From the NCBI RefSeq assembly GCF_004379255.2, contig NC_056037.1, forward strand, positions 30,291,012 through 30,355,011: a stretch of DNA of 64,000 bases, in the 5' to 3' direction. Below, piece by piece: positions 52,843-64,000 of the stretch. The DNA comes from Salvia splendens (Eukaryota; Streptophyta; Magnoliopsida; Lamiales; Lamiaceae). A program made the position numbers and the translations under genes. A model generated the notes under the pieces. The model made no database searches and had not been told where the DNA came from. It worked only from the letters and a program-made list of their open reading frames with translations. Numbering within the stretch: position 1 is the first letter of the stretch; each line of letters opens with the position of its first letter.

Positions 52843-53553
52843 TAGGGATGTCAATGTAGTCCGCAACCCGTGGGCTGACCCGAATAGCCTGCCAAATTTA
52901 TAGGGTTAGGGCTGGAAATTTCTAACCCGATAAAATTCAAACCCGATTAGCCCGCACCCGATTAACCTGCGACCCGTTAGGTCTAGACCCGAAAACCCGA
53001 TAGGCTGGCCCGAAAACCCGATAAAATTTCTATTATTCTATTTTTTACTCATAATTCGACATTTTATTGATTAATTTTATAATATAGATAACTAAAAAAT
53101 AACTTTCAATTTTATATTAAATATACAAATTATATATTGAATTTTTATTAATATAATAATTGATAAATAAATTAAAAACTTCAAATTCACTTAAAAAAAT
53201 ATTTAAATTTCTACAACATGCATTAAAATTTCTCGAAATATCTCAAATATTAGTATTTGATCATGTTTATGATTGAGTTTGACCATATATCTCAAATGTA
53301 TCATAATTAAATATTTTACATTTTATGAATATAACTAATTTTCATCGTTATTTATTGGATTGATTGCATGTAAATCTTATTGGTAGCAACCCGATTAACC
53401 CTCTGGGCTAGCCCGAAACCCGAGCTTTTAGGGTTAGGGTTGAACTTTTACAATCCGAAAAAATTCACAACCCGATTAGCCCGCACCCGATTGACCCGCA
53501 ACCCGAGTAGGGCCGGCCCGAAACCCGATGGGCCGACCCGATTGACATCCCTA
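52843..53553. mobile_element. hAT-type MITE with ACCCGAT repeats (711 bp)
   Basis: The left end, TAGGGATGTCAAT, pairs exactly with the right end ATTGACATCCCTA. The 8-bp target is ACCAATGC at 52835-52842 and ACCAATGA at 53554-53561. Both subterminal regions are crowded with AACCCGAT, AGCCCG and GGCCGACCCG motifs, and the centre is AT-rich. No coding capacity. Inserted in the long solo LTR. Confidence 0.85.
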
Positions 53554-54156
53554 ACCAATGATGATAATTGTTTTCTCCTTTTGGTCTATCGGTCAAAGCG
53601 TCACCATTTTCTCTTGATTTATTGTTCATTTATTTTCCTTTGTCAAACCCCTTTTTATAAAACCCTAGCCCTTTTCTTTGATTGCATTTAAGTCCTGTTA
53701 AGTCGCGATCGCCGCATTTATTATACCCTAGAAGGGTGGTCGTGACAGTTTGGGTCCCTGATTGTCTTCCGTGGTGTTTCTTGTTTTTTTGGCCTGTTTC
53801 CTGCTTTTTTGTTGTGTTCTTGGTGAGAATAACCATAGGTGCTTGTGTCACAGTTCAGTAGGAAGTCTATTAAAACCTTTGTTGCTACAGAACTGAGGTT
53901 CTTCAGTGTGACCCCCTGCGCCCTTGATAAATCAAGCGATTGTGAACTGGGAAATCCATTGTTTGAATGTTCTGTGGTGTTAGCCTCCCTTCTGGACACT
54001 TGCTATCTGTTTCTGGGTGACTTAGCACTTATTTTGGTTATTTTCACTGCAGTTTCTGTCTCATGTTGAGTGATCTAGTTGTTGGTTTTCTGTGCTGCTA
54101 CTTTGTAAAATCTGTGGTGGTTGGTGTTTCCTTGTTTTGTGTGTTTTGTCTGCAAA

Positions 54157-57100
54157 ATGGCCAACCTCCCTTTTGGACGCATTCCTTTCAATGGAAAGAA
54201 TGATTTCAGTATATGGAAACAGAAGCTGACATGTGTTTTGATTCAACGAAAAGTTTTTAAGACCATTGATGGCAATTACTCTGATTCTAATGATGATGCT
54301 AGGAAAGCTGAGAAAATGAATTAGCATGCTCTACTATATTCTTGAGTTTGAGTGACTCCGTGATTAGGAAAGTTGGGGCTGTAGATTCTGCTAAGTCTAT
54401 TTTGGGATAAACGTGATGAATTATATACTAACACTTCTATGTCTAACCGCATGTATCTGCTTGAAAAACTTTTCAAATTCAAAATAGATTTATCCAAGGA
54501 TATTGATAAAAATATGATTGTTTTTCAAAGCTTGTTTTGGATATTAAGAGGTCCGGAGATAAAAATATTGATGATTATACCAGCATAGCTCTTATGAACT
54601 CTATTTCAGATTCCTACAGTGATGTCAAGGCAGCAATCAAGTATGGGAGGGATAGTGCCTCCCTGGACTTGATTGTTAGTGCTTTGAAGACAAAGGAACA
54701 GGAATTGAAAGAGAAATCTGACACTAAAGCTGCTCTTGATAAGGCCTTGCATGTTAGGGGAAGATCTACAACCAAGCAGAAGGATAAACAGTCCAATAGA
54801 AAGTCCAATGGTAAGGGGAACAAGAAGAATCAAAGGAGTAATTTCAGATCTTCATCATCCTAGGACTTCAAAAAGACTAGAAGGTGTTTCAAAGTGTAAT
54901 GAGTTAGGGCATTACAACAAGGAATGCCCCCTGAAAAAGAACAAGAAGAATGAAAATGAAAACACTGAGATGGTTGCCAATCTGGCAAAGACAGATGATA
55001 AAGATGGTACATGTTTCATGCATTATGACATTATGTCAGTTAATGCGTCCTTGCAGAATGAGTTCACTAAGAATGAATGGTTAGTGAACTCTGGCTGTAC
55101 CTACCATATTTCACCCTTTAGAGAGTTATTTACTGAGTTTACACCTGTTACTAACAGTTTTGTCTCAATGGCTGATAATAAAAAGTGCAGGATTGAGGGC
55201 ATTGGTCAAATATGCCTCAAATTTGACTATGGGTACAGTTTATACTCTGAAGAATGTGAAGTATGTGCCCAGCTTGTGCTACAATCTCCTTTCTTATGCC
55301 TCTCTGGAGTCACAAGGCAAATGGGGTAATAGTATCATGAAAATCTTTAAGGGCTCCTTGTATGTGTGCACTGCTATGCCTCTATGTGATGTTTTTGTTA
55401 CCCATGTAGGAAAGGATAATAGTACTGTGATGTGGAATAATATATTAGGACATATGAGTGAAAAAGGCATGCATATTTTGCATAAAAATGGTTATCTGTG
55501 TGATAATGATGTTAGCATGCCTCTTCCCTTCTGTGATACATGTGTGTTAGGAAAGCAGCATAAGGTTTCTTTTCCTACTTCTATGCATGTATCTGTAAGT
55601 AAAGATGTGCTTGAGTACCTGCATGCTGATGCGTGGGGACCCTCTTCTGTTACTTCTCATGGAGGGTGCTCTTATTTCCTTTCTGTGGTTGATGATTTTT
55701 CAAGAAAAGTCTGGGTTTTCCTTTTAAAGCACAAATCTGATGTTTTTGAAAAATTTAAAAATTGGATGTGCCTTGATGAAAACCAAACTGATAAGAAGAT
55801 TAAAACCTTAAGGACTGACAATGGTCTTGAGTTCTGTAATTCTCAGTTAAATGATCTATGTGTGGCTTCAGGGATTAGGAGACACAAAATTGTCCCCTAT
55901 ACAACACAACAAAATGGTGTTGTAGAGAGAATGAACATGACTTTATTAAAGAGAGTTACGTGTCTTCTTTCTTTGAGTGGTTTATCAAAAAAAATTTTGG
56001 GTGAAGCCATACACATTGCTGCTTATCTTATAAATAGATCCCCTTCTGTTCCTTTGAAGGGGAAGTGCCATGAATCTGTTTTTGTGGGAAAACCTGTTAG
56101 CCTTTCACACCTTAGAGTTTTTGAATGTAGTGCTTTCATATACCAAAAGACTGATAAGCTTGAACCTAGATCTAGGAAATGTGTTTTCTTAGGCTATCCT
56201 GAGGGTGTGAAAGGTTATAGAGTTTGGTTAAGGGATGAACCTGGTTTTAAAGTTACTGTCAACAGGGATGTTGTTTTCAATGAGTTTGAGTTTCCTTGTC
56301 TTTCAAAAAATGTAAAACCCAGGTCAAATGATACCTCGAGTAAGGTGGAGGGTGCCTCAAGTGAGGTGGAGGGTCCTGTTATCTTTGACTTTGTCTCATA
56401 TGAGTCTAATTCTGATTCTGACATTGATGTTTTACCTGTTAATGTGCCTGTGAATGTTCCTGATAATGTTACTGACAATGCTCCTATTGTTGATAATGTT
56501 CCTGAAACTGTAAATGCTAGGGAGGTTCCTCCCACTAACAATGATCTCAAGAACTACATCTTATCCAGGGATAGAGTAAGAAGACCTATCAACAAGCCTC
56601 AAAGGTTTGGTGATATGAACAGTCTGATGGCACTATCTTTCAATGTTCATGAATCTGATGGGGATGAACCTCAGTCCTACCAGCAGGCCCTGATGTCCAT
56701 GTTTTATCCAAAATGGCTGATAGCCATGGAGGATGAAATGAACTCACTGATATTGAATAAGACTATGGATTTTAGTCCCTGAACCTAAAGATTGTTCTAT
56801 TGTTTAGTGCAGGTGGCTTTACAAGCTGAAATAGGAGGTAGATGGTCTGAGATACAAGGCCAGGCTTGTGGCCAAAGGCTTCACTCAACAAGAGGGGGTA
56901 GATACAAAAATCTTTTCCCCAGTGGTAAAATTTACTACAATTCGCATGATGCTTGCTCTATGTGCTTATTTTAACTTGGAACTTAAGCAGATGGATGTTA
57001 AAACCGCTTTTTTTTACATGGTGACCTTGACAAGCCCATTTATATGAGGCAGCCTGAGGGGTTTGTGAACCCTAAGTTTCCTAACCATGTCTGTTTATTA

Positions 57101-58200
57101 AAGAAGGCTTTGTATGGCTTGAAGCAGTCTCCTAGGAGATGGAATATCAAATTTGATCAATGCATGCAATCTCTTGGCTTTACCAGAAGTGCCTTTGATC
57201 ACTATTTGTATTTCAAAAATCTGAATTCTGTGCCTGTCTTCCTTCTTTTATATGTTGATGATATGCTGATAATGAGTTCTAGTCATGAAGCTATTAAATA
57301 TATCCAAAATATGCTTTGTACTAAATTTGACATGAAGGATCTAGGAGATACTCAAAGGATCTTGGGCATTGACATTGTCAGAGACAGGAAGAAGTTAGAG
57401 CTGACTCTACACCAATAGTCCTATGTAAAAAAGATCCTCTCCAAATTCAATATGACTAATGTTAAGCCTTCAACTGTCCCTTTGGCTGCCCATTTCATCC
57501 TCAGTAAGGATCAGTGTCCTAAATCCGAAGAAGAAGTTCAGAAAATGAAAAGTATTCTTACTCAAATGCAGTAGGATCAGTCATGTACCTTATGGTGAGT
57601 ACCAGACCTCACATAGCATACTCAGTGTCATGTCTGTCCAGGTATATGTCCAATCCTAGACAACCTCATTGGGAGGCACTCAAGTGGTTACTTAGATATC
57701 TAGAACATACTTCACATTATGGTTTACATTTTTTCTAAGTTTACAGATTCTACTGACTTGTGTGGTTTTGTAGATTCAAATTATGCTAATGACAGAGATA
57801 AGAGGAAGTCAACCACCTCTTATGTGTTTACTCTAAGTGGATCTTGTATAAGCTAGGAGTCACAACTTTTAGGGACATTGTTGTTCTCTCTACTACAGAA
57901 TCTGAGTACATTGTTATTACAGAGGCAATGAAGGAGCTCTCTGGTTAAAAGGAGTTGTGAGTGAATTGAAATTCCTCAAAAATCATGTTGTTGTTTACTC
58001 AGATAGCCAGCCAGCTATTCAAGTGTGCAAGAATCCTGTCTTCCATGACAGAACAAAGCACGTTGATGTGAGATTCCATTTTATTAGGGACATTGTAGAG
58101 AAAGGTTAAGTGTTGCTGGAGAAAATTCACACTGACCACAATCCAGCACATGGGCACCAAGTGCTTGTCTGTTGAGAAGATGCTCTCATGTATCAGAAAG
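54157..58200 (+). pseudogene. Decayed gag-pol of the old copia element
   Basis: Gag starts at 54157 (MANLPFGRIPFNGKNDFSIW) and stops at 54322. More gag appears at 54537-54863 (basic tail) and a zinc knuckle (CNELGHYNKEC) near 54895. The protease active site reads VNSGCTYHI near 55083, with Asn for the catalytic Asp. Integrase (55160-56782) keeps LHADAWGPS, LRTDNGLEF and NGVVERMN. Reverse transcriptase is in pieces, with YVDDMLIMSS near 57251. RNase H remains at 57590-58120 (TESEYIVITEA, VDVRFHFIRD). Several frameshifts and stops separate these parts, so the copy cannot make a polyprotein. Confidence 0.92.
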
Positions 58201-58412
58201 CTACATATTGATTCTGGATAGGTAACTGGTCAGGTATACTTCCTTGAGAAGATGTTATTGTTTATATGTGGTGTACTTTATAAACTGTAAAAGTTTTTTT
58301 TTTTTAAGCTGGTGCTTACTAATGTTTTTCAACACCAGTAAGCTTTATAAGGTGATGATGAATGGCACAGTGTCAATCCCTCACAGCTTCTGATAAGGCC
58401 CAAGGTGGAGAT

Positions 58413-59251
58413 TGTGATGGTGTATGGCTCTTATTGAAGAAGCCCAAATTTGCCAATATTGCAACGGAGCCTAAGATCCAGTGGCCCATTGCTTTATGTG
58501 TGTTTGGCCCAAGTGTTTGAGCCCGGTGCCACGTGTTGGCTGTTAGGTGGTGGAAAGGGTTGAGTCATTTATATACTCCAACCCTAATCTCTCTTCCTCA
58601 CTTTTCACTCTATATTCTCTCCGCGGCTTCTCTCTGATATTTCTAGGGTTTTCTCCCTTGAGTGTTTCTCTGTGCTCTGACTTGAGATCTTCCTCCTCTC
58701 CGTTCTTGTGTGTGTAAATACTAGTGTGTGCGAGTGAGGAGTGGTGTGGAAACCTCTGGTTTCTGGTCTATGATTCTTGACCATTTGTGAGGTTTCTGCT
58801 GTTGGTGAGAGTGTCTGCAAGGGAATACCTGATGTGTGTGGTGTGAGTTTTTGAGGTGATTCTTCAGCAAGGCTACTGGATCTAGGGTTTTCGAGATACA
58901 GTACTTGGTAGACTGCGGTCTGCTTGTTACACCTTCATCCTTGTGGTAGATCGAACTGTGATTTGGGATATTGTGGGCTCGATATTAAAAAGGACCTGTG
59001 CGGTTGTACGAAGTGCAACTTGAGCCTACTGTTTTTCTAATCTGATTTCTTTTGATTACTGTCATCACTTGTAATCTGTGGAGTTTATGGTTTCCTTGAA
59101 GTTACTAACCGTGTATTGATGTTTCAGGAGGATCTAATCGTTTAGTTAGTTTAGATCTACACCCCTCTAATTGATCTGTTCAGTGAGGTTTGATCTCCTT
59201 ACATATTTGAGTGTACTTAGGTCATTCAACTTTAGCCTTCGGCTGGTCGAT
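58413..59251 (+). repeat. 3' LTR of the old copia element, end truncated
   Basis: Aligns with 39980-40823 from TGTGATGGTGTA to GGCTGGTCGAT with many substitutions and a few small indels. The final bases of the 5' LTR (CCCTAACA) are missing and unrelated sequence starts at 59252. A purine tract lies just upstream. Confidence 0.9.
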
Positions 59252-60603
59252 ATGTTTGATTCTTTTGATACTCACCAAGTGATGAAGTATAGAGCATTAG
59301 TGAAGTATGGTAACCATTTCTTGTTCTTCACTGAAAATAAGCTTAGGGGGAAAACAGGGGAATATTTTATCAAAAAAACTTGCATGATTCAGTTCAATTT
59401 TCATTTTCCTAACGAGTTTGGTTTAAAACCAAACTCGACCATTTGGTCCATTTGAATTCCCCTACATGAACATCATAACATCTATATACATGGATAAAAA
59501 AAACGAATAGTAGATTAAGATGTATACAAGTTTTTTCTTATGACTCAAACATAAATACTTTTGTTATTTTTTTGTTTCAGTAGCTCATGCGGCGAGTTTG
59601 TCAATCAGTTTAAATCGCACATCACTTTAAGCGAAGAGGATATCAACAAATCTACTCAAAATTTTCTAACTTAATTTGACATGCAAACCAACATATTCTA
59701 AAACCCTATTCCATCACTCAGGTGTGATATGTCCCGGTAGTACCAAAGATAAAAAATTTAATGAAACTTAATACTATTGGTTTATATTATTAGTATTAGG
59801 CAAATAATATTGGTTGCAAATACTCCCTACATCCATAATTAAATGTCTCATATTTGACTGACACTAGTTTTAAGAAATTATTTGACTTTATGTAATAAGT
59901 AGAAAAATCAGTGGAATCTGAAATATATTTTTATATATTGATTTTATAATAAAATATGAATGGAATGAGTTAATAGAATGTATGGTCCACTTACTAAATA
60001 TGATAAAAGTAAAATAAAAAATTTATTGATGGACATAATAAAAAGGAAAAATATGCGAATGGGGGACAAGTAGATTTAGTTTGTCAGTAAATATCTGAAG
60101 TTTGTCGATTTACTCAAAAATACTCCCTCCATCCCGGACTACTCGCACATTTCCTTTTCGGCACGGAGATTAAGGAATGAGTGTATAGCAAAGTCAACAA
60201 TTGCGGCTGTAGGTGATAAGTTTTACTAAAAATGGAAAGAGTGCAAATAACTTGGGACGCCAGAAAGGAAATAAGTGCAAGTAGTCCGGGACGGAGGGAG
60301 TACTAGAAGTAAGGTTGAAAATGTTTGACGGGATAAAATTCAACAGTGAATAATTATCCCACAAAATTGATGGACTTCTAAAGTAAGCCCAACAATAAAA
60401 AAATCACTATTCACCAGACTGGACGGGCCGCCGCCTTTTTTGTTTGGGCCTCGCTTTCCATTTGTCCAGCTTACAAAACATGGGAATATGAGCGTAATTC
60501 TTGTTTAAGAAGTCAATTGAAACATCTGCAGACTCATATACACTGAAACGCAGGCAAAGCTAAAACCTCACCGAAAATTCGCGACTTCTACTTCCGTACT
60601 ACA
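59252..60603. other. Intergenic region with promoter of the TPR gene
   Basis: Mostly AT-rich. A Stowaway MITE occupies 60123-60300, and a degenerate CTCCCTACATCCATAATT-like Stowaway end lies at 59823. The last 150 bp are the probable promoter and 5' UTR of the gene starting at 60604. Confidence 0.55.
60123..60300. mobile_element. Stowaway-type MITE (178 bp)
   Basis: CTCCCTCCATCCCGGACTAC at the left pairs with GTAGTCCGGGACGGAGGGAG at the right, with TA at 60121-60122 and 60301-60302. The match of the ends is nearly perfect, so this is the youngest Stowaway copy in the window. It lies about 300 bp upstream of the TPR gene start codon. Confidence 0.92.
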
Positions 60604-63600
60604 ATGGCGAAAGTCCCCTCTAAGCATTCTCGCGATCAGCCTCCGGTACCAATTTTCTCCTATTGATTCCACTTCAAATTTTAGTTTTTTTGTTTTTATT
60701 GCTTCAACTTTTTATGCCGTTGAGTAAGGGATGCTATATTCTTTTGTTTTGGTGAGGATTACTTGTTTGATTTTCCCCATTTGCTCAGATAAGTTCTGGT
60801 TTAAGTCCTGGTACCGGAAATATTAAGAAACAAAAATTCCTGTTTCATGTTTCCTTTTACACAGTTCAAAAAATGGTCATAAAGATTCTAACTTTTCACA
60901 TCGTTGGCTCCTTTTTTCTGGTTTTCATAGAGATTCCTGTTTCGTGTTTCCTTTTATAGAATACGAAATTATTGGCTTTCATTATACTCTTGTTCTTGAA
61001 CTTTTCTATTTGGATGTCTTACTCAGCAGGATGTCGAGGGGCTTTTGAATAACTTACAGGACTGGGAATTGTCTTTCAAGGAGAAAGATAAGAAACTGAG
61101 AATGGATGCTTTTGGAAGGGGAAAGCTGGTAAGTACATTGCCCAAGATTAATAACTTGCCTTGCAGATTCTGGTTTGCTGGTGGTGTCTTTACGATTAAT
61201 CAGGATATTGATTCATTGAGGTCTCTAAGTTTTCTAAGACTCTTTGAAATTTCCATTGGTTGTTGAATTTCTTTTGGATTGGATAATGATGGAGAACTAT
61301 ATAACTTATCATCGAAGGTGAGAGCGTGAGCTATGGAACTTAATCTCAATCATCATTTATGGATCTACAACCTCTTTTATAACCTTAAATTATTGTTTGG
61401 CATTTGTTCTCCTAGCTTGTTTGGGATCTGGCTGCTAGGATTGTTAATGCTAATATGAGTCTAAGATCAATAAGATGAGCATATGTATTCTTGTAACATA
61501 TTCAAGATTTAAATATCGCAGACAAATCTGTTCGAGATGTACCTAAATGTCTGGACTTTATAGTTAAAATAGATTTTATCTCATGTCACAACTCACATTG
61601 TCCTTGACCACACATTACTTGAGTATACTCTTTAACTATCTTTCATGCTCTTTTCTTGTATCTTTAAAAAGGATCGTGATCCTCCAAGTCAGTCAAGTCA
61701 AAATAATTCTAGTCGACTTTCTGATAACACTAGAGTTAACGGAAGACAGACAAGGGTTAAAACATCCTCTTTTGACAATAAGGATACCATGGGACAGCAT
61801 GATTATGTAAAAAAATATGAGGCACTTAGTCGACTACCAAGCGGAGTCTCATTTGAGGAGGGTGTTGTTGATGCTAATTCTGAGAAAGAATTGGTATGAT
61901 CTTTCTCTTGATCCGTCATGCTTTTATTAATAGCATTGTGCTCCTGAGTTATTTATTTGCTCCTTTCTATTTTGGTTTTTAGGGTAATGATTTTTTTAAG
62001 CAGAAGAAATTCAATGAAGCAATAGACTGCTACTCTCGTAGCATTGCACTATCCCCAACTGCAGTTGCTTATGCAAACAGGGCAATGTCATACATCAAAG
62101 TTAAGAGGTACTTTAGTTTATGTTGAAGTTTGTTTAAGTCCATAGATTCCCCCATTAAAAGTGTGGCCTTTTTATCTGGCAATAGATTCTTGGATGCCGA
62201 AAATGATTGCACTGAAGCTTTGAATTTAGATGATCGCTACATAAAAGCATACTCTCGGCGATCAACTGCTAGAAAAGAACTCGGGAAACTCAAGGAGTCT
62301 ATTGATGGTATAATCTTCATTTTTTTACTCTAATGATCTTTGCTCCCTTATATGTAACTGACCCTTTTGTAGTGAAACATAGATGTTGAATTTGCTCTAA
62401 GGTTGGAACCACAAAACCAAGAGATCAAGAAACAGTATGCGGAATGCAAAGCTTTGCTTGAAAAGGTAGATTTATTATTTTGCTGACATTGTAATATTGC
62501 TCAGATGCTGGCTGTCATATATGAGCACACTTTTGAGACTCGTATTAAGTACGGATGTTATTTATAAGTAGTACCCAATGTGTTAAGTAGCGTAATTTCG
62601 TGTATTCATTGTGTCAATTTGAGGTTTTCATGAATCATGATAAATATTGCCTACAGTGGCTATTAAGTGAACAAGACTTGGTGCTATGTTATCTGGTAAA
62701 AAGCCAATGCAGCAGGTGATAGGCTGATCTTTGTGTACCATGAGTACTAGCCATAAGAGCAAGCTCAGAAAATATAGTCCTAAACTGATGGAAGCAAAAG
62801 ATTTCAGAACAAGCTAGGTTTATTATTCCTTTTCAGTTAACCCCTATTGAACATTCGAGTGATATTGTACTTATGGCCTGCCGGGTTTTGAAATTTTGAA
62901 CTCGTAATGCTAAAGTTTGCCAATAATTGTACAAGTACTTTGTAGTTCCTCGTGTTGTTTTTCAATTAATTTTGTTATGTTTTATTTGACCATGTTTGAG
63001 TATGATTGAGAAGCATACTCATCTAAACCATTATCAAGTAAAATCTGCCCATCGGAATAATGGTCATCAATCAATACGTGTATGTTGTAGTACCACATAT
63101 ACAAATATGAAAATATAAATGTGGTACTTTAAGATTATCAGTTTACTTCTGGAGTATACATCTCGCTACTTTCCGTTTTCCTTGTTCTTTGGTTATTTAC
63201 CTTTTTGTTGTGTTTTCAACTTTAGGAGATTCTGAAGAAGGCATCTGGGGCAATAGTAGCAGGACCATCAAACGGAGCACTCCAAGAGAAAGTAGGGATG
63301 GACAAGAAGAAATCTGCAACAAGTTCCCCTGCTAGAAGAGTGCCTAAGTTTGTTGAAGATGATTCCAAGGTTTGAACTCAACCGTAATAATTTTCAATTT
63401 TGTTTTTATATTGATATACTATTTAAAGATTCTGAGCAAAGGATACCTATATTTCATGTAAGTTCCAGCTAGCTGCTTAGGTCATTGTATACAATATGCT
63501 GATGTGGTATATATTGTACTTGGATGTGGGGATAGAATACATTTGGATATTCTACCCTGGTAGTTAGTAGACTTTGCTGAAGCTGTATTTGCCTCTGAAA

Positions 63601-64000
63601 CTTGTTTGGCAGGCTAATATTAAAGAAGTTTCAAGTCAGGCATCTGCGGAGAACAAAGAAAACAGTATTCTACGTAACGGATCTCATACTGGAGCTGCCT
63701 CAGAGTGCGCTAAGGTTTGAAGATGAGGTTTTGCTTTCATGAAAATTTCAATCTTTTGCAATAAGTTTTTGCATATGCTTTAAGATTTTCATTCATCAAT
63801 TTTTATGCTGAATATTTGCATGTTATTGAGAACAACATTGCCGTATCCTTTTGCATTTGGTGGAATCTAGTGGACAATAGTGGTGGAAAAGGACATTCTT
63901 TTTTTCCCCCTGATATAGCAAAAAATCAGGAGTTTTTTGTTTCTGATTTTACCTTCTTCATTAATTGATGTGCGGTTTCGAGCATACTTCATTTCACTCT
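60604..64000 (+). CDS. RPAP3-like TPR co-chaperone, 5' part of gene
   Basis: Eight coding exons are visible: 60604-60645, 61030-61128, 61672-61893, 61983-62107, 62186-62307, 62383-62465, 63226-63369, 63613-63714. They give 939 nt, or 313 codons, in one phase; the gene continues past the window. The start reads MAKVPSKHSRDQPP, followed by LLNNLQDWELSFKEKDKKLR, the N-terminal signature of plant RPAP3/TPR5-like proteins. Exons 4-6 encode three TPR repeats (GNDFFKQKKFNEAIDCYSRS, AYANRAMSYIKVKRFLDAE, AYSRRSTARKELGKLKES). TPRs of this family bind the C-termini of Hsp90 and Hsp70, and RPAP3 works in R2TP-type assembly of RNA polymerase II and other complexes. The C-terminal RPAP3 domain is expected beyond the edge. 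Assignment by motif, not by search. Confidence 0.85.

Larger units (their letters stand above)
40994..53747 (+). mobile_element. Solo LTR of a long-LTR gypsy-type element, itself interrupted
   Basis: Starts TGTAACGCCC and ends GTCGTGACA, with a perfect 5-bp target duplication GTTTG (40989-40993 and 53748-53752). After removing the hAT element (41217-50188), the MITE (52843-53553) and their target duplications, about 3,055 bp remain and no interior coding region is present. TGTAACGCCC...GTGACA ends and 3-kb LTRs are usual in plant chromoviruses such as Tekay/Del, so that assignment is likely but inferred. A promoter-like CTATAAATAAG lies near 50940. A 41-bp tandem duplication lies at about 50213-50295. 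Confidence 0.8.
39980..59251 (+). mobile_element. Old Ty1/copia element, opened by nested insertions
   Basis: The 5' LTR (39980-40823), the tRNA-iMet-type primer-binding site TGGTATCAGAGCC (40825-40837) and the start of the leader lie on the left. The leader resumes at 53753 and runs into decayed gag-pol (54157-58200), a purine tract (58400-58412) and the 3' LTR (58413-59251). Everything from 40994 to 53752 is later insertion. The 3' LTR lacks the last bases present in the 5' LTR, so no right target copy is visible. Coding damage and diverged LTRs mark it as much older than the copia element at 4839. Confidence 0.9.

Noticed and set aside
59252..59455. ORF with MKYRALVKYGNHFLFF after the truncated LTR
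   Set aside because: Starts within LTR sequence, short, no domain; probably chance or unrecognised repeat.

Overview
The window is nuclear DNA of a flowering plant, most likely a eudicot. It has intron-rich genes for a plant-type calreticulin with a C-terminal HDEL and a plant nicotianamine synthase, in AT-rich DNA packed with Ty1/copia and Ty3/gypsy retrotransposons, hAT and PIF/Harbinger transposons, Stowaway MITEs and a SINE. I cannot name the species from sequence alone.

Host genes, left to right: calreticulin (+, 13 coding exons, 12194-15517), with a perfect ER-stress element in its promoter; an INO80-complex IES2-like protein with a PAPA-1 region and a HIT zinc finger (-, 6 coding exons, 16631-19105), convergent with calreticulin; an intronless nicotianamine synthase (+, 26235-27158); and the 5' part of an RPAP3-like TPR co-chaperone gene (+, from 60604, running off the right edge). 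I found no other host gene. These genes are unrelated in pathway and do not form a functional cluster.

Mobile DNA fills most of the rest. 1-4500: a decayed Athila-like gypsy end, a small TRIM-like element, and a Stowaway MITE split by a SINE. 4839-10240: a complete copia element with one open 1,347-codon gag-pol frame. 10823-11824: a deleted PIF/Harbinger element. 22017-24595: a non-autonomous LTR element with an unfamiliar ORF; a solo LTR of the same family lies at 36025-36439. 27178-34655: a complete Tat-type gypsy element with LTRs identical by eye, inserted 19 bp after the nicotianamine synthase stop codon. 39980-59251: an old copia element opened by a 3-kb gypsy-type solo LTR, which is itself opened by a 9-kb hAT transposon that carries a PIF/Harbinger element, a Stowaway MITE and several repeats flanked by (TA)n.

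The observations I rate highest are: an in-frame UAG followed by a TMV-type readthrough context between gag-pro and pol of the Tat element; that element's position in the 3' UTR of nicotianamine synthase; an identical 18-nt primer-binding site plus a position-matched U5 hairpin shared by unrelated copia and gypsy elements; a 53-bp copy of coding exon 4 inside calreticulin intron 3; a PIF/Harbinger element with intact ends that keeps only its Myb-like ORF; and a (TA)n-flanked foldback family built around a TAATGCA motif. All element boundaries come from reading terminal repeats and target-site duplications by eye.
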